The notes below the pieces were generated by a model, which was not told the DNA's origin, did no database searches, and worked only from the letters and a program-made list of their open reading frames with translations. Positions 1-12,834 of a stretch of DNA of 64,000 bases are shown in pieces (the stretch's first letter is position 1; each line of letters opens with the position of its first letter). Position numbers and translations under genes: made by a program. The DNA is from Monosporascus cannonballus (Eukaryota; Ascomycota; Sordariomycetes; Xylariales): contig QJNS01000015.1 of NCBI GenBank assembly GCA_004154925.1, forward strand, positions 1-64,000, written 5' to 3'.

Positions 1-3000
1 TTAATCAGTATGAAAACGTATGGAAGAAAAGGATTTTTTATTCCGGAAGCGTATAGGGGTAGACCCACTTTTCCGGATCCGGATTCCTAGAAAGGCGAAC
101 TCTTGATCCATTTAAATGATACGATGCTTCAAACCTGTGACACCAAAGTCCTCGAGGTTGGCAGTCGCCGTGGCCCCGGAGTCTTCGCCGCCCACGTACG
201 ACAGCCACTCCGAGATATCTCGCCTCTTCCCCGAACTTATCGAGAGGGACTAGGCCTGTTCCGATGCTGCAGAAGCCATGGATGGATGGGATTCTTTCCA
301 GACGGAGGCAATTATCGCGACTGTATTGACATCCGGAATAGTACATATTCAAACCTGCAGCGCATCCTCTAATCTTCCAGCACGGGAGAGGTCGTAAGTA
401 ATGTCTCGTAGGCTGTCACATCAGGCCCTGGATATCGTCGATCAGCCCGATAAACTTCCTTCGGTCTCGAGTGACCCATTTTGATTTATAGATGAAGCCG
501 GGCTAATCCTTTCCAAGGTTTGAAGCCTTAGGCCGGATATTGTGGAATGCCGCAACAACATTGCCCGAACTTGATGACTTCTGTTCTATTCGTCCAGAGA
601 GGGTTTGCACGACCCTCTCCGCGCATCCGTACTCGTCTCTGATGTTCTCAGCGTCCATAAACAAGTGGAGGACCTGTGGTAGACATTCAGTGACCAGGTT
701 CTCTGAATGCCAGCCATGGAGACGGCTCTGTGTCGAGGAATTGGTCAGCCCCATGGCGGGCCCCAGTTATATAACCGGGCCTTCTCCAGCTTAAAGCGAA
801 GCTGGACGTTATCGAAATTCGTATCTTGAGGGCTATATAGATGAATAATACCTTATGCTTTCAAAGCGTGCTCGAACAGCCCTGCGGGTGTACGCTGCTA
901 ACTATGACGCCATGTATCTCCATCGTAGCGTCAGTATTCGCAAAGGGAAAAATGGAAATTAAATGCAAGAAAGCCTTCAGTGAGTGGCATTGGGCGCAGT
1001 TTACCCTGAAAAAAAGTCAGTGAGTGGCAGTGCCTTGCGTCCCGATCAGTAATTGGTGAGAACCCATGCGCGAGCCCATTCAGCCCAAGGAGACGCCTAG
1101 CTCTGCTTCGTGTCACTTAACTGAACATGTCGCATTCCTCTGATAGACCGCCACGTGCCACAGAGCCCTGGAGATCCGGTATACGGCCAAAGAGTTGACC
1201 ATATGACGTACATTTTCATCAAGAGCCGAAGTCGATTTTTTTGGGATAAATTTTTTAGGTCGATTGAAATGTCGACGGTTTTCGCTCGCTCGATAGCTTT
1301 GTGGGATTTAACTACCGTGAACGAGACGGTTTCGTTGGAGATTCTACCAAGACGGACTACCGGTATTGTGTATCCGGAATTTTGCGGCATGGTGTCTAAT
1401 TAATTATGACTTAAGAAAATGCCGTGGGAACGATCGAGGTTGGAATTCCTAGCTCCTTTACTGGCTAATATCTGACATTCCTAGCCGTAAAACTAGCGGG
1501 GGCTCGCAAAGCCTTTTATGCGCACTTAAGGTTTACCCTTAAGGTTTATCCTTAAGGTTTGCCGCGCAAAGCTTAACATCTCGACCCTGCCGAACCGTAA
1601 AGCCAACGGGCATAAGGTTTATCAGGGTCGAAGCTTGTGGGCAACCACGCATCAGTCGGCTTTAAAGTAAGGCTCTACGGGACTAAGATACAATCTATCC
1701 TAACCGTAAATACTATTAATCAGTTATCGTGTTCGAAAATACTGGGTATAGTATCTATCGTGCAAATTATATCGTGTAATGATTTTCTATATATTTGGCT
1801 CAGCCTGGAAAATATGGCTTGAACCCAAATGTACCTTGCATGACGTACATTTTCATCTATATCATCTAAACCTTCCACCTACGGATCATACGCTTTGATT
1901 AAGTTGTATTCATTTCATTCTACATTACCAAAGTCTACTCAGCTATGTAACCTCAAAATTCAAACACAAACTCCGTAGGTCAGTCCTATATTCCCTTCAT
2001 CTATTATGCGTACAATAGAAGTTAATACATGGTCAGCCGCCCACCATGTTTCTAGCGATGCCTCACAAGTCGACGAAGCTTAAAACTTGGCAGCAAGATC
2101 CCAGCTTGTAATCATGAGAGATGCCATAACTATGCCCAGTCTTTGCAACCTACCTTTATTCATTTATGTCCTAGTAAGTCACACCTGAGCCCATTTGACA
2201 CAAGTCAGACGGAGGAGACCTACACCCCAAGCCGGTATATTTTTCGACGTTTTCGAGACAGCTCAGACGAGACATTTTTAAGCTATTTCAAACACTAGAG
2301 CTGAGCCTTGTAATGCGCTTGGACGAATTTAAGATGTCGGGTTTGCTGGGTATCTCACTGTTTACCCTCGCGGAACTCGCCGCTCCTAGCCGTAAAAATC
2401 CCTCGTTGCCATCTTCTGGGCTTCAAATCTTTCTGGATTTTGACGGGTGAGCATTTATAGTCCAACGTTCTGTAGGAATATATAACTATATTACGCTTGA
2501 ACTATTAACGCAGTTCGAGCGCCCGATGTTTTGCAATAATCCAATACGTTCCCATAAAAACATTACAAATAAACCCCCCTTTCCAGTACTATCGTCACAT
2601 CGATGCGTACACAGCTTTAACATCAGCAGCATATGGCAGCCTACCCGCTAACGGTCCGGTAAATCCTGGGATGATATTGAGGAGATCTATGACAAGACCT
2701 ATGACTCGGTAACCTTGACGATCCCCGAGCCTTCCTCATTGACAGAGGCTACCGCGTACCCCAACAACCAGGTTCGCTATTTTTGTCTCTGCGCCTTCGA
2801 TGATGAACATATATTTATAGCCGCATGAGTAAGCTTTCTGTGCCCTCGAGCTGTTGCGTCTCTTTTTGGTTCGGGGCTTAGGCGTCTTCCATGCAGTCAA
2901 GAACACAGAGCTCGTCAAGCAGGCTAGCAGCTAGACTTTAAAAGGGTGGGTGGTGCGGCTTCGCTAGAGTAGCCTAGCGACGCGGTAATCATATCAACGT

Positions 3001-3700
3001 TGTCAGTTTGAACTGGTCGACCTACCGGATCCGGCTGGTTCTTCAGGAGTCATCCGAAAGCCCCGAGGGAGTCGGACAAATCTTGACATTGCCCTGAGAT
3101 ACTACCGGACGGCGTCCTGGCCCATTCAGACCTGGATAACGATGCCCCCTATTTCCCGGTGGAGATAGAACGGAGCCTATGAATAAGATCCTCAGTGGGA
3201 TACCATCAGAGCAGAAAGGAATGTGCTTTTTGTATTCGGCGGCGACGCAGATCTTCAGCCATCATAGGAAACTCCAGCAAACATGCCATCCTAGCTGGTC
3301 TTGCGAATATTGTTGCGGAAACTTTGCGGCAGCATGGCACACAAATCTGACCGGCTAGCGAGCGGTGAAAGGGACATACGGGGAGGGTAGGTGGGGGATA
3401 GTGGCGCAGTTTCCGGCTTCGAGCATTGGAAGGATGTAAAGCGTTTACCGTGGGCTTGATAAACGTCAGCATATAACGAAGATATCCAATGAAGCGTTCT
3501 ATAACCCAATGCCCCCTTAGCACCGGCGTAACTTCTAAGAGCCGCGCCTCAGGAGACTGGCAATGTTAGTTTTACGTATTACAGCAAATAGGGGCAAACA
3601 ATAGCTTGTACGGCCAACCAAAGGACACAGCAAAGAGGCGGGCTAGATTGAACATATCAAAAGGCAATTTTAGATATGTGAATGTTCGCTAGGCAACAAG
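1..3700. other. Gene-poor left end, no recognisable gene
   Basis: Only short open frames (about 105 codons or fewer) occur on either strand, with none matching a family I recognise and no convincing exon chain. It holds a small CTTAAGG-centred repeat near 1525-1640. The sequence 'gacgtacattttcatc' occurs twice (about 1206 and 1843). Base composition is mixed, neither strongly AT-rich nor coding-like. It may be decayed DNA or plain intergenic sequence. Confidence 0.5.
1522..1625. repeat. Short tandem repeat built on CTTAAGGTTTA
   Basis: Three near-identical units of about 13 bp (cttaaggtttaccc, cttaaggtttatcc, cttaaggtttgccg) run head to tail. A fourth partial copy (cataaggtttatc) follows about 60 bp later. 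CTTAAG is palindromic. No gene lies close by, and the function is unknown. Confidence 0.6.
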
Positions 3701-3744
3701 TTGTACATAGATACAAGCCGTCTTGGACTTCTGCAGTCCACTGT

Positions 3745-6601
3745 TCACCGTGGTCCACGAGGGTGTGGCCTACTCTCAATCTCCCTAATAACGTCTCTCG
3801 TGCGCACGTTATCCACGAAGCTCAAGCGAATGAGCTCGATGACCTCTTTGGCCGAGAACTCCAGACTAAGCTCGCTTTCGTTCCATAAATACAGGACCTC
3901 CTGGAGGTTGCTCTGTAAGACCTCGCTGAGGTACTTGAGCCGGAGCCAGCTGGCGGCGTACTGGGCCGTGTTCGGGATGGCGTCCTTGCCGGCGTCAGGG
4001 GGAAGGAATAGGCTGTCGAGCTGTTCAATGCGGGCGATGAGGCTCGCGATGTTGTACGCCTCTTCCTGTCCGATGTCCGCGAGGTCCATGACGTCGGCGA
4101 TGAGCTTCGAGGACACGGTGTCGACTATGGAGCCCACAGCTTGAGTCCACGCGGAGCGGGACAGGATATTCGACCATGTGGCGGCTACGGCACGGACCCG
4201 ACCAATGGCATTGTCAACCTGTGCTTCCAAATCGGAAGAATCAAGTCCATCTTGCTGGAGTACATTCTGAGAACCGCCAAGCAGATCACGCAGGATGGTG
4301 CGTTGTGTGGACATTTCCAATGCATAAGCACGGGCAGCGAAAGACTGTAAAGTCTTAATGTCGTTGTCCAAGCGGAGCATGGTAATGGCACGCGGTGCGA
4401 GGTCATCACGGGCCTTCCAGGTACTTGTCAAATCGGAGAGTCGTTCCGAGAGATAAGTGGCGTCATTGTAGAGGAACCTAAGAAGCTATAAGACCGCTCA
4501 TTGGACTAGTTGGACGAATAGACCACTACTTACATGTTGCCGCCATCGCTCAAAGCATAATAATAGGGCGACACGGCACGAAATAGAGCGAGGATAAGGG
4601 TTGGTAACGAAAAGAGGCCGGCTGCTGCGGAAGCAACAGGGCTCCTAGTGCTCCTGCTGCTCGTCAGCACATCTGTATGCGAAAGGCTCTGGTATGTCGA
4701 CTCACGCAACTAACAATGCACCATCCTCGAGGACGGCTGAGATCAATGCCAGGACAGGCTCTGGCATGGCGGAAATGTTATATGTCTCCTTGAGTGTTAT
4801 TTCCCGAGTCTGTGAAGACACCTCTTTATTTGCACCCTCTTTTGAATTTGGTGCCGGCTGTGCGGGGGTTTCTTGAGTAGCGTCTTCGTCGCCCCAACCC
4901 CACGCTTCCAGGGCGTCGTCTTCCTCGATGGAAGCTTCCGTCTGTGGATGCCTCTTTGCCTCCTCTGGGTTTGAACCAGCTGCATCATCGTCATTGCCCC
5001 AACCCCAATTATCCGCACCATCATCTTCGGTGGGTTCCGGCTTGCCATTATGGTCCTTATTCGCTCCAGTCTCGCCATCAGACCATGCCGCATCCCAGGA
5101 GTCATCTCCAGTTGCGCCGTTCGCTGCTAACTCTCTGCCCTCGGACTTAGAGACCACCTGCGTCTCAACGCGCTCCACTACTTTAGAATCGCCAAGCCCT
5201 CCCGCGAGTCTAGAGCGAATCGAGCCCAGGGCAGTTTCCCTGCATTTGGAAAGCCATACGCGTGGGACGTTGTCAACCCACTCCTGTAATTCCTCGAAAC
5301 CGGAGTAGTGCAACCTGTGCAGCGAATCGCAGAAAGATATGACCGCCTCAACAATGTCGGAGAACCCTTCCATTTCGCTAAGAGAAGCAGGGACTGCAGA
5401 GTCCAACCATACAGTGATGAGCCGCGGAATTAGAACTGGCATCATTACGTTGGATAAGGAGTGAACAAGTTCTTCCGGCAGCCGTTTCGAGAAATACTCC
5501 ATTGCTCGTTCCAGCTCGGAGAACAGAGCAGTAACTTTTCGATCTGAGTTCCCAGTGATACTCAACGTAGACTTAGCGGCAATCAGTTTGGGTCTGCAGA
5601 GTTGGTTTGGGAGACTCACATAGTCGGTAATAATGCTAGGTAAGTTTGAATTGTTGAGGTCAGTTCGTGGGCTTATGATCGCTTCGTCAACACTATGCCA
5701 CAACAGTGCCATCCTCTGGTTAACCTCTTTATAAGCCTTGAGACCAATTACGGCATCAGAGAGAGACATGGGCTCGTCTAGACGATGACATAGTTAGCAT
5801 CATCACTAGGAATATAATAACAAGCGGACACCTTTACCTTGGCGGTTTTCATAGACCGTGACTTTGCCCTTCTCCGAGTCTATCTGCACGAGAGAGTTCC
5901 AGATACGATCAAAGACGTCATGTACAGCCGATTTAAGCTCGAATGCTCGCATGTCAAGCAATTTCATGACCCGACAAGACTTGCTGACGGGAACGTTGTC
6001 AAGAGCTGTCCACGCTTCTGGACCGGAATCAGCGAGGCACCCATAGTTAGTGGAAGCAGCGAGATCCCTTACGTTCCAGCAAATGTAGGGAGTCGAGTAT
6101 CCTACGCTCATCCCGGGCTTGCTCGACTTGATCCAGCAATCCATTGACATGTTTTATACTCGTCAATGCATGATTGACCTGCCGATTATAGCTCGTCTCT
6201 CGTTTAAGGAAGTCAACTTTCTCTTCCGCCTCCAGTATTGTCTGCCCCGACACCTCGGGAGCCTCCGATCTTCGTACAATCTCGTTTGCCAGACTCCTCG
6301 ATCGATTGATATCGTCTTCGAGAGATTTCGCATTGATGAGCCATTGGTTCACGTCAGGAGCAGTCTCTTCGTTGATCTGGTGAATCTCCGACTGCAGTGG
6401 GCTTTAGTTGGCTGTTACCGAAAGTATAGTGAACGTTTGTCCTACCTCGAGCTTAGACTTGGCAGAAACTAGGGACTCAAGAGCTGGCGCAAGATCTTGT
6501 ACTGTGACCTGTTGGGAAGATTCCTCTTCCTCAGGGAACGTACCATTTAAGGAGAAATCGACCAGGGCCTGACCAATTCGGGAATCCTCAGGGTGCGCCA
6601 T
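3745..6601 (-). CDS. zw10: Centromere/kinetochore protein Zw10 (Dsl1-complex tether)
   Basis: Predicted 860-aa protein from six exons: 6601-6446, 6391-6073, 6017-5838, 5777-4706, 4656-4534 and 4477-3745. Five introns of 49-60 bp have GT..AG ends, and the frame stays consistent throughout. Zw10/Dsl1 family proteins tether retrograde COPI vesicles at the ER, and in animals also act in the RZZ kinetochore complex. The N-terminus (MAHPEDSRIGQALVDFSLNG) and the acidic linker with two WGWG motifs (DNWGWG, EAWGWG, about residues 430-480) are what I know from filamentous-fungal Zw10 proteins. The N-terminal third is predicted helical or coiled-coil. The intron 4 acceptor lies in a run of AG sites (4653-4660), so that exon edge could shift by one or two codons. 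The identification rests on overall resemblance to the fungal family rather than on a catalytic motif. Confidence 0.83.
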
Positions 6602-7084
6602 GGTGCATCAGGACCGTACGGGTTCCTTTTGCACAAACTCGCCGAACTGGCCAACGTGTCTAAGCTTCGCAACTGTGGGAAGTGAATAATCGAACCGGTG
6701 GTTGATCTAGGGTATTATTTCCAAAAAGGTTGATGTGCGGATTCCCCTTGTTGGTCATCATGAGTGTGCGAGGTCTTCAGAGACGTGTATTTCCAGAGTT
6801 CGAAGCCTCGGCCATGAGTGGCGACGATTTCGAGAGCTCTCAAATGGGCCAAATGAGATCACAACCAGGTCGTCACAAGCCATCCGAACCAATGTGCCAA
6901 GTTTGTGGCTGGTGTTGATAGCCAAGGCGGCTAATCCCTGTAATCTGGAATACACCACTGCGCCTACGGGCGCCTATTCGCTTGCGCTTAGTACATGCTT
7001 ATGTACAGTACCTAGTAGTCATTTATGGTTACCTAGCTCGGAGGGAGTAGAGAAAAGTTCCGGGGGAGTAGAAAACGCCAAGCT

Positions 7085-7245
7085 TATTTTTTTAAAAATT
7101 AATCCGATACGTCGCAATTGCTTAGCAAATGCAGTTAAAAATTTATTATTAACTATGTAACAACTGCGTAGCATATGCTTAGCAATTTTTTTAAAAAATT
7201 CTTTACTATCAACTATGTAGCATTTGCTCAGCAAATACTCTTACT
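7085..7245. repeat. Imperfect AT-rich direct repeat, two units of about 60 bp
   Basis: Two units begin with 'gcttagcaa' (about 7119 and 7170). Each continues through an A/T-rich run to 'aactatgta(a/g)ca'. A third 'gct(c)agcaaat' closes the block at about 7227. The region is markedly more AT-rich than its surroundings and sits between two gene promoters. It may be a degraded mobile-element fragment. Confidence 0.5.
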
Positions 7246-8259
7246 AGACATTATATTTTTTCCGACGCTTGGGCCGTCTAGAGACTTGTACCGACTGGCT
7301 TTAGAGCTCCAATGCAGAGGCGTATAGGAATTGCGAAGTACTTCGGTGTACCGGTAATCCAGCGTTCACACAAAATGTAATCGATTATCTATTGTAAATA
7401 GGCAGGGCCTGCCTATCGCTAGGATGGTGAAAACTCCCCCGCACCAATACGCGACAAGACTGCTTAGGTCCCGTTGCATTCATACATAAGCAGGTTACCT
7501 ATTATGTGTCTGCGTGTGTAATTGGTAGACAAACTAGCGCAAGTTATACCTTCTCGGGCAGCAATCAACAAGGGACTCCTATTCTCATCGCCAATCCTCG
7601 CGACCCCTGTTGGATTGTAGGTCCCACGAAGGAAGGTGTTTTAGCCTACAGACAGCCTTGCCAGTACCAAAGCTTACACTTATGAAGTCAGGCAGACCTT
7701 ACTCTTTCAGACACCGAAAGGCTAAATAATATATCTTCCAAGCCTTAGGCCTACTCCAGTCATTCCAGGGATTCCATCTCAACTTGTGAGGCTGGCAGGC
7801 CTTTTCCGATTTTGTGTCAGACCCAGGAAGACGAAAGCCCTTTTTTATTGGACATTTGCTCTGCGACTGCACATCCGACCATATCAAACTTCAGATATGT
7901 AAGTCAGACTCAAAATCCCACACTCCGTCAGACACGAGTTGCTCCAAGTGGTGCCAAAGATTTCATCCTGCACTGCATTATCCATCCACCTTGCCATCAG
8001 CACTACTTAAGTGGATAAGGCGAGTGCCATAGCCCTATGGCTGACGCTCTGTGACGGTGATGGGCGAGGCTTGAACGCCGGAATGCACTATGTTTTCACA
8101 AGTAGCGGCCCGAACGTTGTTTTACGCCAGTCTAATTGCACTTCTTGCTGTTCTCTATACCCAGAGCGACAGCGTTCTTGGGTATGCGCCCCTCATATTT
8201 CATTGCAACTGGCATTTAGGGTTGCATGAAGTCAGTCACTAGGATTGCAGTTGTTGCAA

Positions 8260-8273
8260 CCCCCCCCCCCCCC
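8260..8273 (+). repeat. Poly-C run of 14
   Basis: A homopolymer of 14 C about 220 bp upstream of the M16 gene start. This is directly visible; its length may be uncertain in the assembly. Confidence 0.7.
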
Positions 8274-8491
8274 AAGGTTCTGCCAAGATATCTCCCACAT
8301 GAGACCAAAGACTCTTGGGAGCCCATATCGGACTAACGCCAAAAGCTTACCGTCCACTTCCTTGTCTGACGAGCGGAGCCTCCATATAACACAGCCGCTT
8401 GTGTCTTATCCCTTGCTGTGCAAAGCTGCTTTGTAACTAACAACTTAATAGTCACTTGTGTACGTCTTTCTCGGATTCCCTTAAAGCGAAG

Positions 8492-11400
8492 ATGGGCTCG
8501 CAAGGGCCGAACACGCGCTTTCGTAAGATTCAGAGCTTTCAGACGGACTACGCCCCGGCTACCATCACTCAATATGAATCAGAAAGAAGTGGTATGCAGG
8601 TCATTGTGGCCCATCGAAAGGGGCCTAAAGTGAATGGATACTTCACCCTGGCCACCGAGATATTCGATGACTCCGGAGCACCCCACACCTTGGAGCACTT
8701 GGTGTTCATGGGCTCCAAGAGTTATAGATACAAGGGACTATTGGATAAGTTGGCATCACGTGCGTACGGAGGCACCAATGCGTGGACTGCCACTGATCAC
8801 ACAGCATACACGCTGGAGACTGCTGGATGGCAAGGATTCGCACAAATTTTACCCGTCTATCTCGAGCATCTCATCGTCCCGACTATCACGGATGCGGCAT
8901 GCCTGACCGAAGTCCACCATATCAACGGTGAAGGCAACGACGCTGGTGTTGTATATTCGGAAATGCAGGGTGTTGAGCATACTAGCACGGAGCTTATGGA
9001 TATCAAGGCGCGCCGTCTGTTATATCCCGAGAACGTCGGATTCCGCTACGAGACAGGGGGCATGACAGAAGCTTTGCGAGTCTTGACTCCCGAAAGGATT
9101 CGCGACTTTCACAAGGTGATGTATCAACCACGGAATATGTGCGTCATCGTCGTCGGTGAAGTCGACCACGAGAACCTCCTTGAGGTTCTCGATACGTTCG
9201 AAGGGAGCGTTAAAGACGACATCCCACCGCTCGATGCTCCTTTTAGACGGCCATGGATAGAATCTGCACAGCCTCCTGCTCTCAAACGCACGACAGTCGA
9301 AACTATCGAGTTTCCAGAAGAGGACGAATCGACTGGAGATATGGTAATTGCTTTCTTTGGACCGAACTGCGTCGACGTCGTTGAAACAACGGCACTAAAC
9401 GTTCTGCTAACGTATCTCTGCGGATCATCTGTCGCCGTGCTGGAGAACGTAATCGTGGAAAAGGAAGAGCTCGCAAGTTCAGTCTCATATTGGTGGGACG
9501 CTCGGCCGAACACGGTCATCTGGCTGCAGCCAACGGGCGTAGCCACTGAAAAGCTAGAATTTGTGGAACAACGTGTAATTTCCCTCCTCAAGGAGGTTGC
9601 GTCGAAGCCGTTAAATATGGTCTATATGAATGAATGCATACAACGTGAACGCCGGCAGATCAAGGCTCAGGCAGAAGAGTCCGAATCATTCTATTCAACC
9701 AATATCATTACCGATTACCTCTTTGGTAGCCGCGATGGGTCAACCCTGAGAGACCTTTCCAGTCTTGGCGAATACAGCACCCTGGAGAAATGGACCGATG
9801 AGCAATGGAGAGGATTCCTCAAGAAGTGGATTTCCGATGCGCATCACATATCAGTCCTCGGAAAGCCATCCTTGAAGTTAGCCGATAAGCAGAAAGCGGA
9901 AGAAGTCGCCAGAATTGTGAAGAGGAAGCAAGAGTTGGGTCCGGATGGACTGAAGGAACTTCAGCAGAAACTGGACCAAGCCAAAATGGAGAACGAGGTC
10001 GAGATCCCCAACTCCTTATTGGAGAAGTGGCCAGTACCCCCGACAGAGTCAATCAACTTCATACGATCACAGACAGCGCGGTCTGGTCTTGCCCGTAAAC
10101 TGGGGACGCATGAAAATCCGGCCCAAAAAGCGATCGACAAAGTGCCATCCGGTCTTCCGCTGTTCGTCCAGTTTGAGGATGTTCCAACCAACTTCGTTCA
10201 TATCACAATCCACGTTGGGACGTCGAAGATGCCTGTCAATTACAAACCTTTACTTCCCATATTCACCGATAACTTCTTCAACACTCACATCAACCGGAAC
10301 GGCGAACGGATTGACTTTGAGAAGGTCGTGATGGAGCTCGAGAAGGAGACGGTCTCCTATGCACTAGAATCCGGCAGTCGTGTTGGCGATGCCGAAAGCT
10401 TCGTCATTCGCATGCAAGTCGAACCCGAAAAATATGCTAGTGCCGTCGAGTGGATTCGCACAATGATGTTCGACAGTATCTTCGACGTCACGCGCTTGAA
10501 AGCCAGCACCTCGAAACAACTTGCCGATATCCCAGAGGCCAAGCGCGACGGGAGAGTAATGGCCAACGAGGTCGAGATGGCTCTCCATAATAAGGCGTCT
10601 TCGCTCATAGTAGCAAAGCGCACGCTGGTGAAAGCTACGTACCTTCGCAGACTCAAGAAACTCCTCGAGAAAGACCCAGATACTGTCCTATCATGGTTCG
10701 AAGAAGTCCGGAAAGCTCTTTTCACCTTCAGCAACCTCCGCATCCTCGTCACGGCAGATATCTCCAATTCTAAACTTCCTGAGCCGGTCAAGACTTGGGA
10801 CATTCTGTCCAAGTCTCTTGACGCGAGTACGGATGAGATGAACCCTATCCCCAAGCCGTACACTCTGCTTAACGATGAGGGCCGGAACCCCGGCTCCATT
10901 GGTGCTGTCATCATCCCCATGACTACGATTGACAGTTCTTATTCGGTGAGTACTGGAAAGGGCTTCACATCCTTCACCGACCCAGCTGTGCCGGCCTTAC
11001 TGGTCGCCTGCCAGTACCTTGAAACCGTCGAAGGTCCACTATGGAATGCCGCCCGAGGGAACGGCCTCGCCTACGGCGTGTACTTTGCCAAGGAGGTCGA
11101 CGGCGGTTGGGTGCAGTTCAAGGTGTACAGATCTCCGTTGGCCTCGAAGGCGATCAGTGCCGCGCGAGACGCGGTCGCCGCTTTGGTCGACGGCACGGTA
11201 GCCTTCGAGACACCGATGATCGAGGGCGCCATCAGCCAGCTCGTAATGGCAATGGCGGACGACCAAGCCACCATGGCGACTGCCGCCGTGCAGAACTACG
11301 TCCTCAGCGTTGTCAGGGGTCTACCCTCGGATTACAACCAGAAGATGCTCACCAAGGTTCGGGACGTAACGGTCGACGACATCAAGGAGGCGATGAGGAT

Positions 11401-11766
11401 CTGGCTGCTACCCGTCTTCGAGCCGGGAAAGAGCAACGTCGTGGTCTGCTGTGCGCATGTCATGGTCGAGGTACGTTTCTCGCCGTCAAATATTTGTCAA
11501 AACCCCCTTCCTTGTGCGAGAATTTCGAACGGTGCCGCGATGGCTAACTGACTGCCATGTAACAGAAAATAGAGAAGGAGCTCCAAGAGGTGGGGTACAA
11601 GACTCAGGTCAAGCAGCTGTCTGACTTCTACGACGCGTACGGTCTCGAGGCTGGCGAGGACGAGGATGGGGACGAGATGGACGAAGACGAAAGCGAGGAG
11701 GATGGGTCAGAGGACTCTGACGGATCCGAAGGTTCTGACGACGATATATCGATAGACGGGAGGTAA
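8492..11766 (+). CDS. M16C zinc metallopeptidase, YOL098C/Sdd3-like
   Basis: Predicted 1059-aa protein in two exons (8492-11470 and 11566-11766). The 95-bp intron runs from gtacgt to cag. The inverted zinc motif HxxEH is HTLEH at residues 65-69, and the third ligand is probably E157 in VYSEMQG. These define pitrilysin-superfamily (M16) peptidases. The closest known relatives are the uncharacterised fungal M16C proteins such as yeast YOL098C. M16 enzymes degrade short unfolded peptides within a closed chamber. The ATG at 8492 (MGSQGPNTRF) was chosen because upstream in-frame sequence offers only a TTG. The second exon encodes a strongly acidic Asp/Glu/Ser tail (about 35 residues) after GLEAG, which looks disordered. 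No mitochondrial targeting sequence is obvious, so a cytosolic location is inferred. Confidence 0.9.
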
Positions 11767-12834
11767 GATGGCTCGGGCCAAAAACCGGGTTGGATGCCGC
11801 ATAGATGGGAATGAAATGCGTATGGCTTACTTGGCTGGGATGGCACGGGACAAAGCATGCAGAGATGAGGCAAGGAACAGCGTTAGAATCTTCACCCCCT
11901 ATCGGGTCACTAGGTTAGTAAGGGCTTGAATAGTATGCTAAGGTCGTTACTAGCAGAGCGGGATTCGCTATTGCACTTGTCTCCTTCCTCTTGCGAAGTC
12001 GAGAACACATCTACTACAAAGTCAAAGTGCACAACCATCACATAATCGTATCATATACAGAAATCAGCTACTAGACCAGCCACGTTGATCAAATACTTCA
12101 TCAGGCCGTCAGGAGGGTCCTCGGATTTAAACCCGACTAGGTACGGTAAGTTGGGTGTGTATTCCTTATATCTACTATACTAAGTTATAATGGCCTTTCT
12201 CTCTTTTCACCCCGTTGTACTCCGGGGAAGGGACAGGAGCAACTGTCGATGCAGTCACTCGTTGGTGAGGAGGATAAGGGAGCGTAAGGATCACGCCCGG
12301 TAAGAATGATCACGGCTTTCCCAGTCCAGGGGGTCAAGTGATTCGAAACTGTTACTTCGCATATACACTTCCCTTCGCCTCTTAAGTGGTTATCTAAGTT
12401 GCTCAAACGTATAAGAATGAGAAAAGAAAAGAAAGGATGGGATGCCCGCTCAAGGATGAGTGAGAACTTGAGTCTGCCGGTCTCCTGGAGAGAGCAGCTG
12501 CCACTTCCAAGTTACATCACGTCTTATTCTGCCAGTCTTCTGCGGGTTGATTGATCGCCAGGCGCCTGTTGAAACCGTTCTACCGTACCACTACACCACT
12601 ACTCGGGCTTTTGTGTGTTAGTTGTTACTCGTATTTGGCATTATTAGCTAAGTATGCATTTCTGGGTGCGTACTGCTGCCGCCCGCCCACCTTTCAATTC
12701 CGGGACAATGCAACCCGGGCCCGGGAACCCCCAGTGTACCATTTCCTTTGGATTCCATCCGTCCCTCTAAGTTTATAGCAAACCCGTCGTAAGAACCCGC
12801 ACCCGAAACACCCCGTCCCGACATCTACAATCAA
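11767..12834. other. 3' intergenic region between convergent M16 gene and LSG1
   Basis: About 1.07 kb between two genes pointing at each other, so it should hold both 3' UTRs. No open frame longer than about 75 codons, and nothing recognised. Confidence 0.55.

Larger units (their letters stand above)
6602..8491. other. Intergenic region between divergent zw10 and M16 gene
   Basis: It contains the upstream regions of both flanking genes, an AT-rich imperfect repeat (7085-7245) and a 14-C homopolymer (8260-8273). The open frames are all short and overlap on both strands. I see no gene. Confidence 0.55.
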
